Shown here piece after piece: positions 30,201 to 39,064 of a DNA stretch of 64,000 nt (within the stretch, counting starts at the first letter, position 1; each line of letters begins with the position of its first letter). The notes below the pieces were generated by a model. The model did no database searches, was not told the DNA's origin, and was given only the letters and a program-made list of their open reading frames with translations. The DNA is from Desulfobacteraceae bacterium (lineage in GTDB: Bacteria; Desulfobacterota; Desulfobacteria; Desulfobacterales; Desulfosarcinaceae): positions 1 through 64,000 of the forward strand of contig JABDIN010000029.1 in assembly GCA_013003715.1 (NCBI GenBank), read 5' to 3'. The translations under genes were made by a program, and so were the position numbers.

Positions 30201-30586
30201 ACATGCTTAAATACTGGAAAGACAACAACTCCACACTTCGCTTCGTCAGTTGCAGCATCATCCTCGCTAAAATTTATGCCTTACTTTATAAAATGCACCG
30301 GCAATCCGCACCGGCGGAAAACCTTCACCAGCCCCTGCCCTATGAAAAAGAGGCATTTGAAATGTTTGCCGCCATCATCAAAGACGCCACCGCCCTGCGC
30401 ACCCAGGCGATTCTGGGACAGGCGCACCTGGGAATAGGGCAGATACATACCGCCATGGGTAAACCCCGGGAAGCCATATCTTCCATTAAATCAGCCATAT
30501 CGATCTTTACACACTGCGGCGCCGATGAATACGGGCGGGAAGCTGAATCCGCGCTGGGCCATGCCATGGAATTGACGAAAACGTAA
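27224..30586 (+). CDS. Class III adenylate cyclase with double zinc ribbon, AAA ATPase and TPR domains
   Basis: This 1120-aa signalling protein starts with two zinc ribbons (Cys 3, 6, 17, 20 and 28, 31, 42, 45). A class III nucleotide cyclase domain follows (about 73-255), with metal Asp81 (FSDLSGYT), Asp125 (GDEVMALFG) and the transition-state pair Asn201 and Arg205 (DTVNLASRL). Next is an AAA/STAND-type ATPase module with P-loop GVAGTGKSR (300-308) and a FFLEDLHWAD Walker B. About 500 residues of TPR-like helical repeats complete it. The layout suggests a ligand- or partner-gated cAMP producer. The ATG has TGGAGATTG upstream. It has no operon partners. Confidence 0.93.
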   Translation: MKCLFCHFTNTPTAKFCVECGRSLALACPKCKTSNSPAHKFCHECGAALNNGTASPADPLPSNNQSDFDGERKHITVLFSDLSGYTMMAERMDPEELREIMEAIFQKANQIIIKYEGQVERIIGDEVMALFGAPRAHEDAPLRAVKAAREIHLAVNEVSRRFMDKIGQPVAMHTGINTGLVVTGKVDHRDGKFGVSGDTVNLASRLADMASAGEILVGPETYRQASGHFHFRALPPTPIKGKAKPMPVYLVLSQKNKPITVHQHSGLQAQLIGRNHELNRLQDAYLHLETNNSFIFSVCGVAGTGKSRLIEEFKSGVDRNRVMWIEGHAYAHTQNIAYFPLIDMLNRIWKIEDGDNGKVVKQKIEGGIRGISDMPDNLIPYIGTLHGLNYPELEGMSPEVWQEKLHEAVVHIFTALAGKRPLIFFLEDLHWADKASVDLLDALITQHPIRGIVLCVHRPSFTLFDGDYPEKLKGAFQQIRIAELSDSDTKEMLSSMLQTSSVPVQLVALICDRAEGNPFYIEEIVNALIETESLVCREKKWEITGSFKESDIPSTVHGVISSRLDRLEASSKRVLQEASVIGRAFLYEILKKITSFRDEIDQKFINLERIDLVRKRAVHPDLEFVFKHVLTQEVGYSSLLIKERQQIHRSIAEVMEILFAERISEFYETLAMHYHRGKADAKAIKYLIRSGEKNLKQHALEESSRYFQQAFDIAKKTVDPAINKTKTIMDVIINWAFVYYYRGDNKGLLELLLSNKTLADSIPDPKRQGGFYAWLGCAYWHKGCFQDAYQHLIHANSLGEQANSNLVIGYASSWLSWVNTEHGRFDDAIACARKAQEIYHTDLPSVHYIFFNSVGGMGYAYWHMGDKENTWKAGRTLLDFGERHSNLRSLVLGYSCMGWGYLIAGDLPNSALNFEKAAKVSADPWYREFPKLALCYGNVMLGNYKEADAMLDEMLEFSKNSGAEFIGEPARFFRGIIRVAAGDAEGGVRIMEDMLKYWKDNNSTLRFVSCSIILAKIYALLYKMHRQSAPAENLHQPLPYEKEAFEMFAAIIKDATALRTQAILGQAHLGIGQIHTAMGKPREAISSIKSAISIFTHCGADEYGREAESALGHAMELTKT

Positions 30587-30862
30587 ACGCACTCCGATAT
30601 AATAGTATCAGCCCCATGGATACCTGTTTGACGCGTCAATACCGTGGTAACAACCCGCCCCGCCCCGCCTGGTGGCGGCATAGAAACCAACCCTCATCCA
30701 GGGCAATCCCGCATCCGCCATGTCTGGCGGTATGCCCGGTCATACCATCGGATCGGCAGTTTTTCGGTTTACAAAATCCGCTGCTTGCGTTAGTAGATGT
30801 GAGTCTTTCCAATATGGTTTGATTTATGGACCATTAATTCATGTACGAACGAATTTAATCAA
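30587..30862. other. intergenic region with a perfect 12-bp palindrome
   Basis: There is no gene. TTGACGCGTCAA at 30628-30639 is a perfect palindrome and a plausible operator or -35 element for rdgB. The middle of the region is unusually C-rich on the plus strand. No terminator for the cyclase gene was recognised. Confidence 0.6.
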
Positions 30863-31525
30863 ATGAATAAACATCCGACCATTGTTCTGGCCACTACCAA
30901 TCAGGGAAAAACCACTGAGATCCGTGACCTCTTAAAAGATTATCCGGTGAACATCAAAAACCTGGCTGATTTCGGCCCTATCCCATCAGTCGTCGAAGAT
31001 GGCGACTCCTTTGATGACAATGCCTATAAAAAATCGAGTTTTACCGCGAGAGTTCTGGGATATCCGGCGCTGGCGGATGATTCCGGGCTGGTGGTTGAGG
31101 CATTGGGAGGCGCTCCGGGTGTTCACTCCGCCCGCTATGCCGGGGCAAACGCCACCGACGAGCAGCGGTGCAAAAAATTACTTGCGGAACTCAACCACAA
31201 GACGAACCGGAACGCATATTTCAAATGCGTTATTTCCTTGGCGGTACCCACGGGACAAGCGCTGACCTATGAAGCCACCTGCGAGGGGACCATCAACAAC
31301 TCACCCGCAGGGAAAAATGGATTCGGCTATGACCCCGTGTTCTATTTTCCGCCACTGAACAAAACATTTGCACAATTATCCGTGGCCGAAAAAAGTAAAA
31401 TCAGCCATCGCGGCAAGGCTCTGAGAGAACTGCGGGCGGAATTTGACAAAATTGAAAAATGGATAGACAGGCATATGCCGCCAACCGAGCCCATAAATTG
31501 TGCGGCCTCAAACATTTCCGGATAG
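30863..31525 (+). CDS. rdgB: dITP/XTP pyrophosphatase (RdgB/HAM1)
   Basis: This house-cleaning enzyme hydrolyses dITP and XTP to monophosphates. The 220-aa protein begins with the LATTNQGKTTEI substrate motif (about 9-20). ADDSGLVVEALGGAPGVHSARYAG (about 72-95) and GFGYDPVF (about 153-160) complete the site, and AEKSKISHRGKA closes it. The tail of about 20 residues after the core is not conserved. No clear ribosome binding site was seen. Confidence 0.96.
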   Translation: MNKHPTIVLATTNQGKTTEIRDLLKDYPVNIKNLADFGPIPSVVEDGDSFDDNAYKKSSFTARVLGYPALADDSGLVVEALGGAPGVHSARYAGANATDEQRCKKLLAELNHKTNRNAYFKCVISLAVPTGQALTYEATCEGTINNSPAGKNGFGYDPVFYFPPLNKTFAQLSVAEKSKISHRGKALRELRAEFDKIEKWIDRHMPPTEPINCAASNISG

Positions 31526-31605
31526 ACAACTGTTCCATCTAATCAAGCATCATCATAAATAATCAGATATAGGCCTTTTTATTACTAAAACAGGAGACGT
31601 AATCA

Positions 31606-33573
31606 ATGCTGAGAAGAAACGAAGGTATTGACATTGTAAAGCAATTGGGGGGAATAGAAAATGTGGAACAGGCGATGTCTGTTTTCAAATCTAAAATGGA
31701 CGCGACGCATCTGTCCAGAATCCAGCGATTTAAGAACACAGATATCCTGTTAAAACTGGCCAATGCGATTATCATGTGCGAACCGGACAGCGTTTACATT
31801 AACACCAGCTCACCTGAAGACAAACAATTCATCCGTGAGTTGAGCCTCAAAAAGGGTGAAGAAAAATCACTGCCCATTGACGGACACACCATCCACTATG
31901 ACCTGAAACAAGAGCAGGGACGTATCATAGATCGAACCTTCTATATTGTGAATCCGGATGAAGAGGTCAGTTCTCTGGCCAACAAGATCCTAAGGGCGGA
32001 GGCCGTGGCCGAAGTCAAGGACAAGATGACCGGCATCATGAAAAATATGACGATGATCATCGGGTTTTACATGCGCGGTCCGGTGGGTGCTCCGGTATCG
32101 AACCCGGCCATCGAAATCACCAGTTCCGCCTATGTCAGCCACAGCGCCGAACTTCTCTACCGCAATGCCTATCAGGACTTTGAAAAAGAAGTGGAGCGAT
32201 TGGGACATTACTTCACGAATATCCACAGTGAAGGACGCAACCGTGCGGAAGACCTGCCCAACGCCAGGGTATTTATGGACAGAAGCCATTGGACCACCTA
32301 TGGTTTCAACTGCACCTATGCCGGCAATACCCTGCTGTTGAAAAAAGGGAATCACCGGTTTGCCGTGGACAAAGCGATTTATGAAGGCAATGCCGCGGAA
32401 CTATCCGAGCACATGTTCATCACCGGCATCAGCGGCGAAGGAGGTCGGGTGACCTGGATAACCGGTGCGGCACCCAGCGGGTGCGGCAAGACCACCACCG
32501 CCATGGCCGGCAACTTTTTTGTGGGGGATGACCTGGCGCAGATGTGGATTGCCGCGGACGGCACTGTCCGGTCCGTCAACCCCGAATGCGGTATCTTCGG
32601 CATCGTGGAGGATGTCAACCAGGAAGGCGACCCCCTGTTGATGGAAGTTCTCCGCAAGCCCGGTCACGAGGTTATCTGGTCCAATGTTCTCATCGACAAG
32701 GATGGTCTTCCCCATTGGGTTGGCAACGGAGAACCCATGCCGGAGCAGGGTTTTAATTTTCAAGGCGAATGGAAGCAGGGCATGACCGACGAAAAAGGCA
32801 AGCCCGTACCCGTTTCGCACCCCAATTCCCGTTGCACCATCGCATCCACGTCCCTGGGAAACTACTCGGAAGAGGCGGAAAATCCAGCCGGTGTGGAAAC
32901 GCGTGTCATTACTTACAGCGGCAGGGACAGCGACACCATGCCGCCGGTATGGGCGGCAAAAAATTCAGACCATGGCGTCGTGATCGGGGCCTGCATTGTC
33001 TCTGCAGCCACGGCAACCGAAGTCGGTGCCACCGGGGTTCGCCGGGCCCCCTGGGCCAACGCCCCATTCATTCCCGGATCGTTGGGGGATTACATGGACA
33101 CCCAATTCAAATTTTTCGGCAATCCGAAAATCCGTGACGATAAACGACCGGTAATGGCCGGATTGAATTATTTCCTGACCCATGGGGCGAGAGGCGGTGA
33201 GGGCAAATCACTTCTGGGTGAAAAAAAGGACGTCAAGGTATGGCTGGGGTGGCTGGAAAAAAGAGCCCACGGCGAGGTGACGGCCATTGAAACCCCCATC
33301 GGCTATATCCCGAAATACGATGATCTGAAGGCGCTGTTCCAAAAGCTCATCGAAAAAGACTATCCGGAAACCCTCTATACCAGACAATTCTCCCTTTACG
33401 TGGACAACATTATTTCAAGAATTGATCTCCAGATCGAAGCCTATGGCAAAGACAAAAACATCCCGCAACGGTTGTTTGATGTTTTGGACGATCAAAAACA
33501 GGGGCTGTTTGATCTGAAAACGAAATTCGGCCCCATCGTCGCCCCGGTGCAATTGCTATCTTTAGAAAATTGA
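31606..33573 (+). CDS. pckG: Phosphoenolpyruvate carboxykinase (GTP type, divergent)
   Basis: This enzyme interconverts oxaloacetate and PEP with GTP/ITP. The 655-aa length suits the GTP family. The kinase P-loop reads PSGCGKTTTAM (about 294-304) where typical GTP enzymes read PSACGKTNLAM; the reactive Cys is kept. The GDDLAQMWIAADGTVRSVNPECGIFG block, with metal Asp residues, follows. Other parts (for example VEDVNQEG and the C-terminal region) differ from the common bacterial/animal form, so this is a side branch. GGAGACG precedes the ATG. The dpp genes follow 30 bp later. Confidence 0.9.
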   Translation: MLRRNEGIDIVKQLGGIENVEQAMSVFKSKMDATHLSRIQRFKNTDILLKLANAIIMCEPDSVYINTSSPEDKQFIRELSLKKGEEKSLPIDGHTIHYDLKQEQGRIIDRTFYIVNPDEEVSSLANKILRAEAVAEVKDKMTGIMKNMTMIIGFYMRGPVGAPVSNPAIEITSSAYVSHSAELLYRNAYQDFEKEVERLGHYFTNIHSEGRNRAEDLPNARVFMDRSHWTTYGFNCTYAGNTLLLKKGNHRFAVDKAIYEGNAAELSEHMFITGISGEGGRVTWITGAAPSGCGKTTTAMAGNFFVGDDLAQMWIAADGTVRSVNPECGIFGIVEDVNQEGDPLLMEVLRKPGHEVIWSNVLIDKDGLPHWVGNGEPMPEQGFNFQGEWKQGMTDEKGKPVPVSHPNSRCTIASTSLGNYSEEAENPAGVETRVITYSGRDSDTMPPVWAAKNSDHGVVIGACIVSAATATEVGATGVRRAPWANAPFIPGSLGDYMDTQFKFFGNPKIRDDKRPVMAGLNYFLTHGARGGEGKSLLGEKKDVKVWLGWLEKRAHGEVTAIETPIGYIPKYDDLKALFQKLIEKDYPETLYTRQFSLYVDNIISRIDLQIEAYGKDKNIPQRLFDVLDDQKQGLFDLKTKFGPIVAPVQLLSLEN

Positions 33574-33603
33574 TCCCCGCAAACAGGGACGAAAGGACAA
33601 TGC

Positions 33604-35199
33604 ATGACCTATAAACGTCATTTAAAAACAGCATTGACGCGTTACGTATGTCAGCGGACCGGTATCATCGCACTTTTCCTCATCGCAAACCTGCTTCTGC
33701 CGCCAGGACCCGGTTGGGGCGAGGGTGCGGCATATGCCGCTGAATTTCGCGTGGGATTGGAAAATGCGCCGAAAACACTCGACCCGCGATATGCCACAGA
33801 CGCATATGGCATGCGCATCACCCAACATCTCATCTTCGACACCCTGGTGACATTGGGGTATGATCTCCAAATTGAACCGTCCCTGGCCACACGCTGGGAA
33901 ACGCCGGATGACACCACCTATATTTTTCATCTGAAGGATGGCGTAACCTTCCATGATGGTACGCCGTTTACGGCTGAAGATGTGAAATTCACATTCGAGC
34001 ATCTTATGGACGAGACGACAAAATCGCCTTTTGCAGGCACCTACAAGGGTAAAATCTCGCGCATAGAAGTTCTCGATCCGAAAACCATCAAATTCGTGCT
34101 GACCCAACCCGTTGCTTCGTTTCTCACATCCATCATCCTGCCGGTCCTTCCCAGGCATATCATCGAAGGGGGACAGGACTTTCCGACGACACTCATCGGT
34201 ACCGGACCATTCAAATTCGTTTCGCAGTCACCCACCGATCTGCGGTTCGAGGCCAATAAAAAATATTGGGAGGACCCGCCGGGATGTGACCGCATTATAT
34301 TCAAAGTTGTCAAAGATGAGAATACCCGGTTTCTGAAAATGAAAAAAGAGGAAATAGATCTACTGGTAAACGCACTATCCAGTGATAAGATCAAATTCTT
34401 CGCATCCGGCGCGCTACATAAAGCATATCAAGTCATTGAAGAACCCGGAATTTCGTACAATTATCTGGCCTTCAATATGGCCGATGAAAAAATGAAGGAC
34501 AACACACTCCGCCAGGCCATCGCCCATGGTATCGACGTGGATGAAATCATCAAATACAAGTTGGCCGGTCATGCCATACGGGCCAGGGGCCTCCTGTCGC
34601 CGGTCAACTGGTTCAGTGAACCGGATGTTCCCGTGATGGTCTATGATCCGGAAAAAGCCAGACAACTGCTGGACAAGGCCGGCTACAAAGACCCGGACGG
34701 CGACGGCCCCCGTACGCGCCTTACGGTGGAAATGAAAACCAGCAATAACGCCGAAATCACCGCCATCGCCCGGATCATACAGGCACAGCTGCTGAAAATC
34801 GGCATCCACATGGATTTGAAATCCTACGAATGGGGCACCTTTTACGGCGATATTAAATCCGGCAACTTCCAGATGACGTCCATGCGATGGGTGGGGGTAA
34901 CCGAGCCGGATTTTTATTATGACTTATTTCACTCCTCACAAGTACCACCGGCCGGCCGCAACCGGGGCCGCTACATCAACGCCCGGGTGGACGACCTGGT
35001 CCAGCAGGGCCGGGTTACACTGGATCCCGACGCGCGAAAGCGTATCTACTCCAAAATTCAGACGATTGTCGCCGGTGAACTGCCGTATATCAGTCTGTGG
35101 CATCTTAATAATGTATCTGTTGTTCACCGGCGGGTGAAAAATTACCGTCAGCACCCCATGGCAGGTTTCTTTTCATTTAAGGACATACGCGTGGAATAA
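33604..35199 (+). CDS. dppA: Peptide ABC transporter substrate-binding protein
   Basis: The 531-aa periplasmic binding protein is of the SBP_bac_5 family (oligopeptides, dipeptides, nickel). A signal peptide covers about 1-46 with a likely AYA-AEF cleavage. FHLKDGVTFHDGTPFTAEDVKF is the family signature (about 111-132), and the C-terminal lobe has LWHLNNVSVVHRRVKNY. It is the first gene of a five-gene transporter set and directly follows pckG, with AAAGGACA before the ATG. The ligand cannot be assigned. Confidence 0.93.
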   Translation: MTYKRHLKTALTRYVCQRTGIIALFLIANLLLPPGPGWGEGAAYAAEFRVGLENAPKTLDPRYATDAYGMRITQHLIFDTLVTLGYDLQIEPSLATRWETPDDTTYIFHLKDGVTFHDGTPFTAEDVKFTFEHLMDETTKSPFAGTYKGKISRIEVLDPKTIKFVLTQPVASFLTSIILPVLPRHIIEGGQDFPTTLIGTGPFKFVSQSPTDLRFEANKKYWEDPPGCDRIIFKVVKDENTRFLKMKKEEIDLLVNALSSDKIKFFASGALHKAYQVIEEPGISYNYLAFNMADEKMKDNTLRQAIAHGIDVDEIIKYKLAGHAIRARGLLSPVNWFSEPDVPVMVYDPEKARQLLDKAGYKDPDGDGPRTRLTVEMKTSNNAEITAIARIIQAQLLKIGIHMDLKSYEWGTFYGDIKSGNFQMTSMRWVGVTEPDFYYDLFHSSQVPPAGRNRGRYINARVDDLVQQGRVTLDPDARKRIYSKIQTIVAGELPYISLWHLNNVSVVHRRVKNYRQHPMAGFFSFKDIRVE

Positions 35200-35213
35200 C
35201 CGGGATACCACTG

Positions 35214-36134
35214 ATGCTGCTTTATATCATCAGACGGTTACTGCTTTTGATCTTTGTTTTATTCGGGGTCGTAACCCTTGTATTTATGCTCATCCACATG
35301 ATCCCCGGTGATCCCGTGGATATCATGCTCGGGGATCATGCCATAGCGGCTGACCGTAAACTACTCACCGAAAATTTAGGCCTGAATCAACCCATTCATC
35401 TCCAGTACGCAAGTTACATGGCGGGTATTCTCCGTGGTAATCTGGGTATCTCCATTCATAGTAAACGACCGGTAACCGATGAAATACTGGAACGGTTTCC
35501 CGCTTCCGTTGAACTCATGTTCGGCGCCATGGTCGTTGCGCTGATCATGGCCCTGCCCCTGGGCATTATCTCAGCCTTAAAACCGTATGGTATCATCGAC
35601 AACAGTTCAATGCTGATCTCATTTCTGGGGATTTCCATACCCAACTTCTGGCTTGGTCCGCTTTTGATCATCCTCTTTTCGATCCAACTGGATTGGCTTC
35701 CCATCAATGAACGCGGCGGAATAGAACACCTGATCCTGCCATCGATTACACTGGGCACGGCCATGGCTGCCATGCTGTCGCGCATGATCCGGGCTTCCCT
35801 GTTAGAAGTGCTGAACGAAGAATATGTACGAAATGCGAGGGCAAAGGGCTTGCCTGAGAGAAAGGTGATCCTAAAACACGCCCTGCGGAATGCATTGATC
35901 CCCGTCATCACCATCATCGGGCTTCAGGTCGGTGTGTTGCTCTCGGGCGCTATTATCACCGAGGCCATCTTTGATTGGCCGGGTTTGGGATCCCTGCTTC
36001 TGGACGCCATTTATTCGCGTAATTACCCATTGGTCCAGGGCTGCATCCTGTTCATCGCCACCATATATGTCCTTGTCAATCTGCTGACTGACCTGACCTA
36101 TGCATGGGTGGATCCCCGGGTACGGCTGGAGTGA
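35214..36134 (+). CDS. dppB: Peptide ABC transporter permease DppB/OppB
   Basis: The 306-aa permease has six membrane helices. The N-terminal LLLYIIRRLLLLIFVLFGV segment and the EYVRNARAKGLPERKVILKHALRNALIP coupling (EAA) loop (about 203-230) are typical. It lies 15 bp after dppA. Confidence 0.95.
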   Translation: MLLYIIRRLLLLIFVLFGVVTLVFMLIHMIPGDPVDIMLGDHAIAADRKLLTENLGLNQPIHLQYASYMAGILRGNLGISIHSKRPVTDEILERFPASVELMFGAMVVALIMALPLGIISALKPYGIIDNSSMLISFLGISIPNFWLGPLLIILFSIQLDWLPINERGGIEHLILPSITLGTAMAAMLSRMIRASLLEVLNEEYVRNARAKGLPERKVILKHALRNALIPVITIIGLQVGVLLSGAIITEAIFDWPGLGSLLLDAIYSRNYPLVQGCILFIATIYVLVNLLTDLTYAWVDPRVRLE

Positions 36135-36287
36135 ATTTTAAATGTGAAATTTTAAATTTTAAATCAAGTTCAAATGATTCAATTTTAAAAAAAGACCGGA
36201 CGATAGCAGGGGATGGTTTTCACATTTTGATTTTAAAATTCATTTAAAATTTAATCTTTGTAATTTAAAATTGCACCACCAACACCT
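36135..36287. repeat. AT-rich repeat island between dppB and dppC
   Basis: About 150 bp with several copies of AATTTTAAA-like words and a 10-bp inverted repeat AAATGTGAAA (36140-36149) / TTTCACATTT (36218-36227), flanked by further ATTTTAAA palindromes. The centre, GACCGGACGATAGCAGGGGATGG, is GC-richer. It interrupts an otherwise tight transporter operon and could be a miniature repeat element or an mRNA hairpin that sets stoichiometry. Confidence 0.75.
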
Positions 36288-37100
36288 ATGTTTCAAAGCA
36301 AATGGACATATATCGGGGCAGTAATCATTGCTGTCTTTGCCTTGGCCGCCATTTTCGCCCCATGGCTTGCACCGTATAACCCTTATGATATGCGGTTGGC
36401 CGAACAATTGTCGCTGCCGACCCTGGAACACTTCATGGGGCAGGATGCCAATGGCGTCGATATCTTCAGCCGGCTGATGCATGGGGCAAGGATCTCGCTG
36501 TCGGTGGGTGTTATCGTTGTCCTGATATCCGGCACCATCGGGATCACCATGGGTCTGGTTTCTGGATATTACGGGGGATGGCCGGATACGATACTGATGC
36601 GCCTGGTGGACATACTGATGGCCTTCCCCGGATTGTTGCTGGCCATTGCACTGGTCTCGGTGCTGGGACCGAACATTCTCAATGTTGTCATCGCCCTCAC
36701 GGTACTGGGCTGGGTGTCTTTTGCCCGCCTGGTCCGCGGCCAGGTATTATCCGTTAAAGAGCGTGAATACATTCAGGCCGCCCGGACCAGCGGTCAATCC
36801 GACGCCCGTATCATGGTTGTCCATATTTTCCCCAACATCCTGTCACCGGTGATTGTCCAGGCGACATTCAGTGTGGCCGGCGTCATTATCGCTGAATCCA
36901 GCCTGAGTTTCCTGGGCTTAGGTGCCCCCCCGGGCACCCCGAGCTGGGGGGCCATGCTCAGTGAAGGAAAACAAGTGATATTGGAAGCGCCCCATGTCTC
37001 TATTTTCCCCGGATTGGCCATTATGCTAGTGGTCATGGCATTCAATTTTTTAGGTGATGGCTTACGGGACCGCTTTGATCCGAAATCCACAATCAACTGA
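36288..37100 (+). CDS. dppC: Peptide ABC transporter permease DppC/OppC
   Basis: The 270-aa permease begins with a membrane helix (about 8-28) followed by APYNPYDMRLAEQL and HFMGQDANGVDIFSRLMHGARISL, a hallmark of DppC-type subunits. The EAA loop EYIQAARTSGQSDARIMVVHIFPNIL (about 161-186) contacts the ATPases. It is separated from dppB by the AT-rich island. Confidence 0.95.
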   Translation: MFQSKWTYIGAVIIAVFALAAIFAPWLAPYNPYDMRLAEQLSLPTLEHFMGQDANGVDIFSRLMHGARISLSVGVIVVLISGTIGITMGLVSGYYGGWPDTILMRLVDILMAFPGLLLAIALVSVLGPNILNVVIALTVLGWVSFARLVRGQVLSVKEREYIQAARTSGQSDARIMVVHIFPNILSPVIVQATFSVAGVIIAESSLSFLGLGAPPGTPSWGAMLSEGKQVILEAPHVSIFPGLAIMLVVMAFNFLGDGLRDRFDPKSTIN

Positions 37101-37115
37101 TCAGGTAATTATAAT

Positions 37116-37937
37116 TTGACGCCAACCACACCTGAAAAGACCGATACACCAACGCCGATCCTCGTCGTGAAGGATTTGAACGTGGTGTTTCGCGTGAAGC
37201 ATCATGCGGTGCCGATTATCAAAAATATCTCGTTCAACCTGTTTCCGAAGCAGACACTGGGTATCGTCGGTGAATCCGGAAGTGGTAAAAGTGTTACCGC
37301 CCTGTCCGTCATGAAACTTATCGACACACCGCCCCTGTTGCACATGACCGGCCAAATATTGTTTCAGGGCCGCGACCTCATGACGCTTTCCAATCGGCAG
37401 ATGCAACCCTTGCGGGGAAAGGAGTTGGGTTTCATATTTCAGGAACCGATGACCGCATTGAATCCGGTGTTGACCATTAAAGACCAACTGGTTGAGATGA
37501 TACGAAACCATTTGAAGGTGACTCGCCGGGAAGCTGTGGACAGAGCGGTCTCACTGCTCACGGAAGTGGGAATGCCAAACCCGGGGCAACGGATGCGCAA
37601 CTATCCGCACCAACTCAGCGGTGGTATGCGCCAGCGGGCGATGATCGCCATGGCTTTATCGTGCAACCCGAAAGTACTCATTGCGGATGAACCCACCACT
37701 GCCCTCGATGTGACCATTCAGGCGCAGGTGCTGGAGTTGTTCCGGACCTTGCAGGAAGAGCGCCAGATGTCCCTGCTCTTTATTTCCCATGATTTACGGG
37801 TAATTGCCGAAATCGCCGATCAGGTGATGGTGATGCGGGACGGAAAAAACATCGAGTCCGCAAATGTCGACCGGCTGTTCCATTCCCCCATCCGGGCATA
37901 TACCAGAGAACTATTAGGTCTGATACGGTATCAGTGA
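37116..37937 (+). CDS. dppD: Peptide ABC transporter ATPase DppD/OppD
   Basis: The 273-aa ABC ATPase has the Walker A motif GESGSGKSV (about 52-60), the ABC signature LSGGMRQRA (about 168-176) and the Walker B motif [11 protein letters not shown]. It uses a TTG start 15 bp after dppC. It is about 50 aa shorter than usual DppD and lacks the C-terminal Cys-rich extension that some family members use for an Fe-S cluster. Confidence 0.93.
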   Translation: MTPTTPEKTDTPTPILVVKDLNVVFRVKHHAVPIIKNISFNLFPKQTLGIVGESGSGKSVTALSVMKLIDTPPLLHMTGQILFQGRDLMTLSNRQMQPLRGKELGFIFQEPMTALNPVLTIKDQLVEMIRNHLKVTRREAVDRAVSLLTEVGMPNPGQRMRNYPHQLSGGMRQRAMIAMALSCNPKVLIADEPTTALDVTIQAQVLELFRTLQEERQMSLLFISHDLRVIAEIADQVMVMRDGKNIESANVDRLFHSPIRAYTRELLGLIRYQ

Positions 37938-37941
37938 TCTT

Positions 37942-38916
37942 ATGATGATCTCGGAAAACATACTCGAATGCACGGACATAATTAAACACTTTCCGGTCAG
38001 AGGAGGTATCTGGCGCAAGGGGAGAAACCGTATCCATGTGCTCAACGGCATCAGCCTGACGATTCATAAAGGAGAAATAATGGGATTGGCCGGTGAAAGC
38101 GGGTGCGGCAAATCCACGCTGGCAAAGGCCATTGTCAATTTATCGCCGCCGTCGGCCGGACAGATTCTTTATAACGGCCGGCGGGTTTCACTTGACAGTG
38201 CCCGGGAGAAAAAACGATTTTATAAAGATGTGCAGATGATCTTCCAGGATCCATTCGCATCCTTGAACCCACGCCATAAGGTCGGCGGCATCATCGGGGA
38301 AATGCTGCGCATTCATGGTGCCTCACCCGCCGATACCGAAAACGCCGTTCTTCTTGCCCTGAAGGATGTGGGCCTGGATAGCAGCGCACTGGATAAGTAT
38401 CCCCACGAATTCTCCGGTGGTCAGCGGCAACGGGTTGCCATTGCCCGGGCCCTGGTCAACCATCCAAAACTTCTCATTGCCGATGAACCGGTATCCTCAC
38501 TGGATCTGGCCACCCAACACCGGATTATCGAACTCTTGAAATCTTTAAAGAGCCGCTATGATCTGACCGTACTCTTCATCAGCCACGACCTGAACCTGAT
38601 TGCCGACTTTTGTGACCGGACGGCTGTCATGTATATGGGAAGTATCTGTGAATTGATTTCAGCCGACCAACTACTGACCCATGGGCGGCACCCCTATGTC
38701 CGCGCCCTGATCGACAGCATTCCCATCTCGGATCCTCGGATGCGCATGAAAAAACGAACTTTGGTATCAGGAGAAGTGCCCATCGCCGGGGATCTGCCCA
38801 CCGGCTGTGCATTTCATCCCCGATGTCCCCACCGTTTTGATCCCTGCGATGTCCATACCCCCCGATTGAGATCCCTGACGGCAGATGCTCATCAAGTGGC
38901 GTGCCATCTGTATTAG
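37942..38916 (+). CDS. dppF: Peptide ABC transporter ATPase DppF/OppF
   Basis: The 324-aa second ATPase of the transporter has the Walker A motif GESGCGKST (about 50-58), the signature FSGGQRQRV (about 154-162) and the Walker B motif LIADEPVSSLD. The C-terminal oligopeptide-transporter region (GCAFHPRCPHRFDPCDVHTP) with four Cys is present here, unlike in dppD. It lies 4 bp after dppD. Confidence 0.95.
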   Translation: MMISENILECTDIIKHFPVRGGIWRKGRNRIHVLNGISLTIHKGEIMGLAGESGCGKSTLAKAIVNLSPPSAGQILYNGRRVSLDSAREKKRFYKDVQMIFQDPFASLNPRHKVGGIIGEMLRIHGASPADTENAVLLALKDVGLDSSALDKYPHEFSGGQRQRVAIARALVNHPKLLIADEPVSSLDLATQHRIIELLKSLKSRYDLTVLFISHDLNLIADFCDRTAVMYMGSICELISADQLLTHGRHPYVRALIDSIPISDPRMRMKKRTLVSGEVPIAGDLPTGCAFHPRCPHRFDPCDVHTPRLRSLTADAHQVACHLY

Positions 38917-38918
38917 GA

Positions 38919-38947
38919 TTGACACCCCGGGACGATTCATACATACT
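38919..38947 (+). promoter_or_regulatory. promoter candidate for the DUF6178 gene
   Basis: A perfect TTGACA (38919-38924) is followed after 17 nt by CATACT (38942-38947). It begins 3 bp after the dppF stop and gives a leader of about 110 nt. Confidence 0.55.
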
Positions 38948-39064
38948 TCCGAGCAGCTTTTGGGTCGGCCATCCATAAGGCCCACATCGGTTGGAGTAAA
39001 AAACATCATAATCAATCAGTTGGATAACCATAATTTAAATCCTTTTCACAAGCGAGTTGGATCC

